Below the pieces are notes generated by a model, which did not search any database, was not told the origin of the DNA, and saw nothing but the letters and a program-made list of their open reading frames with translations. A DNA stretch of 64,000 nucleotides from a virus: positions 1 through 64,000 of the IMG/VR virus record IMGVR_UViG_3300015263_001568; one strand, 5' to 3'. Below are positions 59,890 to 64,000 of the stretch, one piece after another. The number at the start of each line of letters is the position of its first letter. Positions within the stretch are counted from its first letter, which is position 1. Both the position numbers and the translations under genes were made by a program.

Positions 59890-59913
59890 GACACCGTAAT
59901 ACCAAATGTCAAG

Positions 59914-60753
59914 ATGAAAGCGCTATTCACCATACCACGTCGTCCGCGGGTGCTCTTGTTCGATTGGTCGAATGTCGTAGCCCGCGCGTACAGCATCGTC
60001 GATGGGAACGGTTTGCTCCTGCTGTGCAAGATGCTCCGCAGCTACCGCCGCAAGTTCCCGTACTGGCAATTTGCCTTCTTCCTTGAAGGCTCCGGTGTTG
60101 CGCAACGTCGCAAAATCTTTGCGAATTATAAGCAACAACGCGAAGGAGATGGGCCTACAAAAAGGCATCCCGAGTCGATCGACTTATTGGAATGTTTGAC
60201 CGGAACCGTGGTGCAAGCAGCCAAGGGAGAATCCGACGACGCCATCGCCAGCTACATTGCGCAGCACTGCCAAGACGCCGCAAAAGTCGTCATCGTGTCC
60301 GAAGACCGTGACCTCTGGCAGCTCATCAACCGCCAAGTTCATGTGCTCACTCGCAAGGGGGAGATCGCTCCCGAAGACTGCCAACAGTTGCTAGGTGTCC
60401 CGCCGGCCAATGTCCGAATGCTGAAGGCCCTTAGCGGAGACACCTCAGACAACATCCCAGGTGTGCCGCGCGCCAAGCGCAGTACCCTCCAACGTCTTGC
60501 CAAGCGCTGCGAGACCTTGAAGGAACTGGGTGCCCTCCTGGATGCAGATGAGCTACAAGCTAAGGAAGCAGCTAGAATCATTAGCTTTCGTAGCCAAATC
60601 ATTTGCAACTGGAAGGTCATCGGGCTACGGTCTGACTTGAAGCTGACCATCACAAAACACAAGGAGCCTGCGAGCGTCCTGGTCGACTACCTCGCATCCC
60701 AAGGCCACCGACTAGACCCACGAGACGCGAAGCTCATAGCCGAGGAGATGTAG
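59914..60753 (+). CDS. 5'-3' exonuclease / flap endonuclease (T5 D15 family)
   Basis: A 279-residue nuclease. The metal ligands are placed as in FEN enzymes: D17 in LLFDWSN, GESDDAIAS with E106, D108 and D109, SEDRDLWQLI with D131 and D133, and LSGDTSDNIPGVP with D176 and D179 next to the helix-hairpin-helix. It should remove RNA primers and flaps before ligase acts. It stands alone (no polymerase fused), as in T4 RNase H and T5 D15. Confidence 0.92.
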   Translation: MKALFTIPRRPRVLLFDWSNVVARAYSIVDGNGLLLLCKMLRSYRRKFPYWQFAFFLEGSGVAQRRKIFANYKQQREGDGPTKRHPESIDLLECLTGTVVQAAKGESDDAIASYIAQHCQDAAKVVIVSEDRDLWQLINRQVHVLTRKGEIAPEDCQQLLGVPPANVRMLKALSGDTSDNIPGVPRAKRSTLQRLAKRCETLKELGALLDADELQAKEAARIISFRSQIICNWKVIGLRSDLKLTITKHKEPASVLVDYLASQGHRLDPRDAKLIAEEM

Positions 60754-61941
60754 ATGAAAGCCACAGTAGACACCAAAATCCTGCGGTCAGCGCTCAAGAG
60801 CATGACGGTGCTCCATGGATTCGGCAAGCAGAGCGCCGGAGAGGGCTCTCAGGGCTGCTTGTTGACTGTCACGGATAAGGACACCCTCGTCCTGGAAACG
60901 ACCAATGGCGGGGCTTACATCAAGCGAGTCATTCCTGCCCAGACCCTGCGTGCTGGCCAGGTGGCGGTCGACGGCGCCCAAATCCTAAAGCAGAATCTGT
61001 CGGGAACCGTCACTCTGGAAAGCTCGGGTAGCCAGCTCCGCTTGAGCTTCCGGCAGAGCGCCAAGGCCGAGATGGAGGTCGAAGCCTCCTTGGCCGAGAT
61101 GATCATCGACAGCCGGCCTCGCGGAAAGAAAAAGATGGCCGAGATGCCGTTTGCGCTATTCAAGGCCGCTGTGACCGCCGTCACCTACCCTTCCGTAATG
61201 AAGGAGCAAGAGCTGCACGTGCAAATCCGTCTGCGTCGAGGCAAACGCCGTAGTCGTCTCGAAGTGAGCGGCATCGACAATATCTCGTACGCTTTTTACC
61301 GGGCGATTGCCACCGACATTAAGGTCGAGTCCGACGACTTTCGGTTCATTCTTGGCTCCGACTTGCTCAAGAAGGCGCTCGCCGAAATCGATGCCGAAGG
61401 CGCGATGTTCATCGGTTTGGGGCGCGATGACACGGCAATTTTCATCGCCGAAAATTTTGAGCTGCACCATCCGAAGCTCGACGAAGACTGGATCGACATC
61501 GAGCATCTAATCGAAGGCGAACCGGATGGCTGGTTCGAGATCACGCACAAGCAGCTGCTGGGGGCTGTCGATACCGTGCGGCGCATTGACGCACCACCGG
61601 ATGCACCGTTGCGTCTTACCGTCGAGTATCTTCCCACCAACGGCGCAAAGTCGAAGAAAAAGAAGAAGGCCAATGAGGAGAAAAAGGTGCGCATCTCGAC
61701 GGCGTCAAATCGAGCACAGCTTCAGGAAGACCTCATTGTGCTGGACGCCGCGGTTCCAGAGGGTGACCTGTCCTATCAGACAAGCGAAACAACCTTGTCC
61801 AACTTTTTGAAGCTCCTCCCAAGCGAGCTTCCACTTAGGCTGGAGTCATGGGAAAAGCACTGCATCCGCGTAATGCCAAACGGAATGAAAAGCGGAACAA
61901 AGGTAGAGTACATGCTACCGATGTTCTCAGCCGAGGACTAG
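60754..61941 (+). CDS. Sliding clamp, DnaN-like beta subunit
   Basis: A 395-residue protein. The N-terminus (MKATVDTKILRSALKSM) and the C-terminal end (VEYMLPMFSAED) resemble the first and last strands of bacterial beta clamps, and the length fits three clamp domains. A Lys-rich insertion (KSKKKKKANEEKK) lies at about 302-315. Its ATG follows the exonuclease stop with no gap. With the DnaX-like loader it gives a bacterial-type processivity system, whereas most T4-like phages use a short gp45 clamp. Confidence 0.82.
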   Translation: MKATVDTKILRSALKSMTVLHGFGKQSAGEGSQGCLLTVTDKDTLVLETTNGGAYIKRVIPAQTLRAGQVAVDGAQILKQNLSGTVTLESSGSQLRLSFRQSAKAEMEVEASLAEMIIDSRPRGKKKMAEMPFALFKAAVTAVTYPSVMKEQELHVQIRLRRGKRRSRLEVSGIDNISYAFYRAIATDIKVESDDFRFILGSDLLKKALAEIDAEGAMFIGLGRDDTAIFIAENFELHHPKLDEDWIDIEHLIEGEPDGWFEITHKQLLGAVDTVRRIDAPPDAPLRLTVEYLPTNGAKSKKKKKANEEKKVRISTASNRAQLQEDLIVLDAAVPEGDLSYQTSETTLSNFLKLLPSELPLRLESWEKHCIRVMPNGMKSGTKVEYMLPMFSAED

Positions 61942-62420
61942 CAAACCTCGACAACATCTTGGGCTGCTGGGAGCAGTTCGATGAAGAGTTCTTCGTCGAA
62001 GTCGACCAAGCATTCGTGCTGCGCCTAAAATCGGTTCTGTACGGAGAAGAGGTCTACGTAAAGAATCTGGCACAACATGGAAATGTCCGACTGCTTGGCG
62101 TATTTGGCCGCCGGGTGCGGCGTGAGCGCATGCTTGGCTACATCGTCGAATTCGTGGGTTCGCCTATCATCCACGGCTATACATGGTTCCTCGCCCTCAG
62201 CTACACTGCGGCGACGGATGTACGGCGGAAGCCATTGCGCTACCTGTTCACCGACGAGAATATTCGGCTGGCGCGCGCTGGAATTGGCGTAGAGGAAGGT
62301 GGGATGCAGAAGTTTGACTATTGGGTTGGCTACCGCGATAAGGACCGGCAGCACGACGAAGAAGGCGCCGCTGGCTCGGTCGCCATCCACACCTCTGGTG
62401 GATGGAGAGCGGGGCTATGA
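61848..62420 (+). CDS. Hypothetical protein overlapping the clamp gene
   Basis: A 190-residue frame starting at an ATG 94 bases inside the clamp gene; a later TTG at 61959 could reduce the overlap. The first 30 residues (in the overlap) are basic, then come an acidic helical part and a domain with HGYTWFLALSYTAATDVRRK and GGMQKFDYWVGYRDKDR. No motif was recognised. The start is uncertain but the body is strong coding sequence. Confidence 0.55.
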   Translation: MGKALHPRNAKRNEKRNKGRVHATDVLSRGLANLDNILGCWEQFDEEFFVEVDQAFVLRLKSVLYGEEVYVKNLAQHGNVRLLGVFGRRVRRERMLGYIVEFVGSPIIHGYTWFLALSYTAATDVRRKPLRYLFTDENIRLARAGIGVEEGGMQKFDYWVGYRDKDRQHDEEGAAGSVAIHTSGGWRAGL

Positions 62421-62455
62421 GCGAGTCGAGCTGCCCACTGATGGAAACCTAAGAC

Positions 62456-64000
62456 ATGGCCATCAGCCTAAAAGGTATGACGCCGCAGCAAAAAGCCGCC
62501 GTTCGTCACCGCGAAGGGGCTGCCATCGTTATCGCCATTCCGGGAAGCGGTAAAACAAGAATAATTACACACCGGATCGCGGACCTCATCGATGATGGCG
62601 TGCGTCCGGGTGAAATCCTTGCCGTCACCTTTACCAACAAAGCCGCCGACGAGATGAAGACGCGTGTCCGTGGCATGATCGGGAAGGTAGCTAACTCGGT
62701 TTGGATATCCACCTTCCACAGCATGTGCGTGCGGATGCTGCGTGTAAACCCCGTTGAGTTCAACGTACCGAGGAAGTTCACTATCGCAGACAGCGACACG
62801 TCGGTACAAATAGCAGCACAAGCGATTGCGTACGTCACTGGTGAGACCATTGAAGAAGTAAAGCAAACGGACAGCGCGTCCATGATGGCAAAAGTCATCG
62901 AGGGCTTGAAACGTAATGCACGTCGTCCTGCCGATGTGCGGAAGACAAACAAAAAACTCTACAATGTGTACAAAAAGTACGAGGGGCTTCTGTACGACAA
63001 CCAGATGCTGGATTTCAGCGACTTGATACTGCGCGTCGTGCTTGGATTCCGCGAAAGACCTGACTTGAGAAAATCCTGGTCCGAACGCTTCGTTCACATG
63101 CTAGTGGATGAATATCAGGACACGAACGCCTCACAATACGAGCTGGTGAAACAGCTATCTTCCGTCCACGGTAATCCGTTCGTGGTGGGGGATGATGACC
63201 AGAGCATTTACGGTTTCCGAGACGCCGACATTCGGAATATCCGCCGGTTCGAGCGCGAGCTAAAAGCAAAGATTTACCTGTTGGATCGAAATTTCCGTTC
63301 GACAGGCAACATCACCGCGGTGGCCAATGCAGTAATTCAGCACAACGACCGGTTCATCGACAAGGTGATCACTCCGGTAAAGGATGCAGGACGGCCGGTG
63401 CGACTGATCCGGGCCCACGACGAAAATCATCAGGCTATGTTCATCGTGGACGAAATTTCCGCACTGGCCAAGCGCGACCCAAATGTCTACGGGAAAACAG
63501 CGGTACTGTACCGTACAAATGTGCAATCCAGACGTATTTCAGACAGGATGACCGGGCGTGGTATGCCACACCGTGTGCTTGGCGCGCTGACTTTTTACCA
63601 GCGTGCCATCGTCAAAGACGTGCTGGCATACTTATCCGTACTACACAATCCGCGAGACAACGTCTCCTTTACGCGTCTGTACAACAAACCCATACGAAAA
63701 ATCGGCAAAGTGGGCTTTGCTGAGTACACACAAGCAGTAGAAGCCTACAACGAAGACAACGGCAAAAAGCTGTCGCTGTACCAAGGTTTGGGTAAGCGCT
63801 GCTACAGCGAAACGGTTCGAGGCGCCGCTGCCGCTGGATTCCAGCAACTGCGCGCAGTATTTTCGCAGCTGCGCAAACTGCCTCATGACCATGTGTGCCT
63901 CTTGATAGATCACATCATCAAGCATACGCGAATTCGTGAAATCGCTGTAGAGGCAATGCAGAAGACAAAGTCCGACGCGCAGCAGCGGAAGTACATGGAC
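62456..64000 (+). CDS. UvrD/Rep-type SF1 helicase, cut by the window end
   Basis: A partial gene of 515 residues. Motif Ia-type start MTPQQKAAVRHREGAAIVIA, Walker A PGSGKT at 29-34, VTFTNKAADEMKTRV, motif II VDEYQDTN with D218, GDDDQSIYGFR, motif IV-like LDRNFRSTGNI and VLYRTNVQSRR are all present in order. It is an SF1A 3'-5' helicase such as T4 Dda-related or UvrD/PcrA types, acting in repair or fork restart. The start may be the ATG at 62456 or the one seven codons later. Confidence 0.92.
   Translation, partial: MAISLKGMTPQQKAAVRHREGAAIVIAIPGSGKTRIITHRIADLIDDGVRPGEILAVTFTNKAADEMKTRVRGMIGKVANSVWISTFHSMCVRMLRVNPVEFNVPRKFTIADSDTSVQIAAQAIAYVTGETIEEVKQTDSASMMAKVIEGLKRNARRPADVRKTNKKLYNVYKKYEGLLYDNQMLDFSDLILRVVLGFRERPDLRKSWSERFVHMLVDEYQDTNASQYELVKQLSSVHGNPFVVGDDDQSIYGFRDADIRNIRRFERELKAKIYLLDRNFRSTGNITAVANAVIQHNDRFIDKVITPVKDAGRPVRLIRAHDENHQAMFIVDEISALAKRDPNVYGKTAVLYRTNVQSRRISDRMTGRGMPHRVLGALTFYQRAIVKDVLAYLSVLHNPRDNVSFTRLYNKPIRKIGKVGFAEYTQAVEAYNEDNGKKLSLYQGLGKRCYSETVRGAAAAGFQQLRAVFSQLRKLPHDHVCLLIDHIIKHTRIREIAVEAMQKTKSDAQQRKYMD

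Noticed and set aside
59693-59899. Plus-strand frame of 68 residues between helicase and exonuclease
   Set aside because: Arg-rich, no domain-like pattern, and the opposite-strand frame of 59 residues looks much more like protein.

Overview
The window is a piece of a large tailed-phage (Caudoviricetes) genome that continues past both ends. It is densely packed: most neighbouring genes overlap by 1-4 bases (ATGA, TAATG, TGATG junctions). It carries a portal, a large terminase, tail-fibre-like proteins, a secreted lysis enzyme, and a nearly complete phage-encoded replication and recombination set. No rRNA, CRISPR array or insertion sequence was seen, and no tRNA was recognised by eye. The host cannot be named. 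Bacterial-type promoters and Shine-Dalgarno sites, a sigma factor, a DnaX/DnaN/DnaB-style replisome and a B12-type ribonucleotide reductase point to a bacterial host.

Layout. About 1-20 kb, all on the minus strand, is the virion and lysis block. In transcription order (right to left) it holds structural genes of unknown function, a tail-fibre/adhesin group (17.0-10.7 kb) with a patatin-like lipase, a nucleotidyltransferase-like protein, a zinc/HTH protein that may be the small terminase, a lytic transglycosylase with a possible spanin-like membrane protein, the large terminase and the portal. About 20-37.6 kb, also minus, is DNA metabolism and expression: an AT-hook protein, ATP-dependent DNA ligase, SbcC/SbcD nuclease, a DnaX-like clamp loader, an HNH nuclease joined to a histone-fold domain, RecA, a probable single-strand DNA-binding protein with a very long acidic tail, and a sigma factor. 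From 37.6 to 45 kb the strands alternate: a SWIM-finger protein, a KH-domain protein, a Cas4/RecB-type nuclease and a DnaG-type primase lie next to further structural genes. From 45 to 64 kb almost everything is on the plus strand: RuvC-like resolvase, a class II ribonucleotide reductase gene interrupted by three inteins, several unknown proteins, an SF2 helicase, a degenerate DnaC-like loader, a DnaB-like helicase, a 5'-3' flap exonuclease, a sliding clamp and a UvrD-type helicase cut off by the window end.

How the genes fit together. Primase, DnaB helicase, presumed loader, clamp, clamp loader, SSB, ligase and flap exonuclease make a bacterial-style replisome; the DNA polymerase is not in this window. 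RecA, SbcCD, RuvC, the Cas4-like nuclease and the helicases would handle recombination-dependent replication and resolve DNA for packaging by the terminase. The reductase supplies deoxynucleotides. The sigma factor and small zinc proteins could redirect transcription.

Most notable are the HNH-histone fusion with a strong ribosome-binding site placed just before the histone part, the three-intein reductase (one intein sits directly before the catalytic cysteine), the DnaC-like protein that has lost its P-loop, the repeated AT-hook protein, a frameshifted gene at 31.64 kb, and an 11-base motif (TAGAATGGCGC) immediately before two start codons that may mark leaderless promoters.
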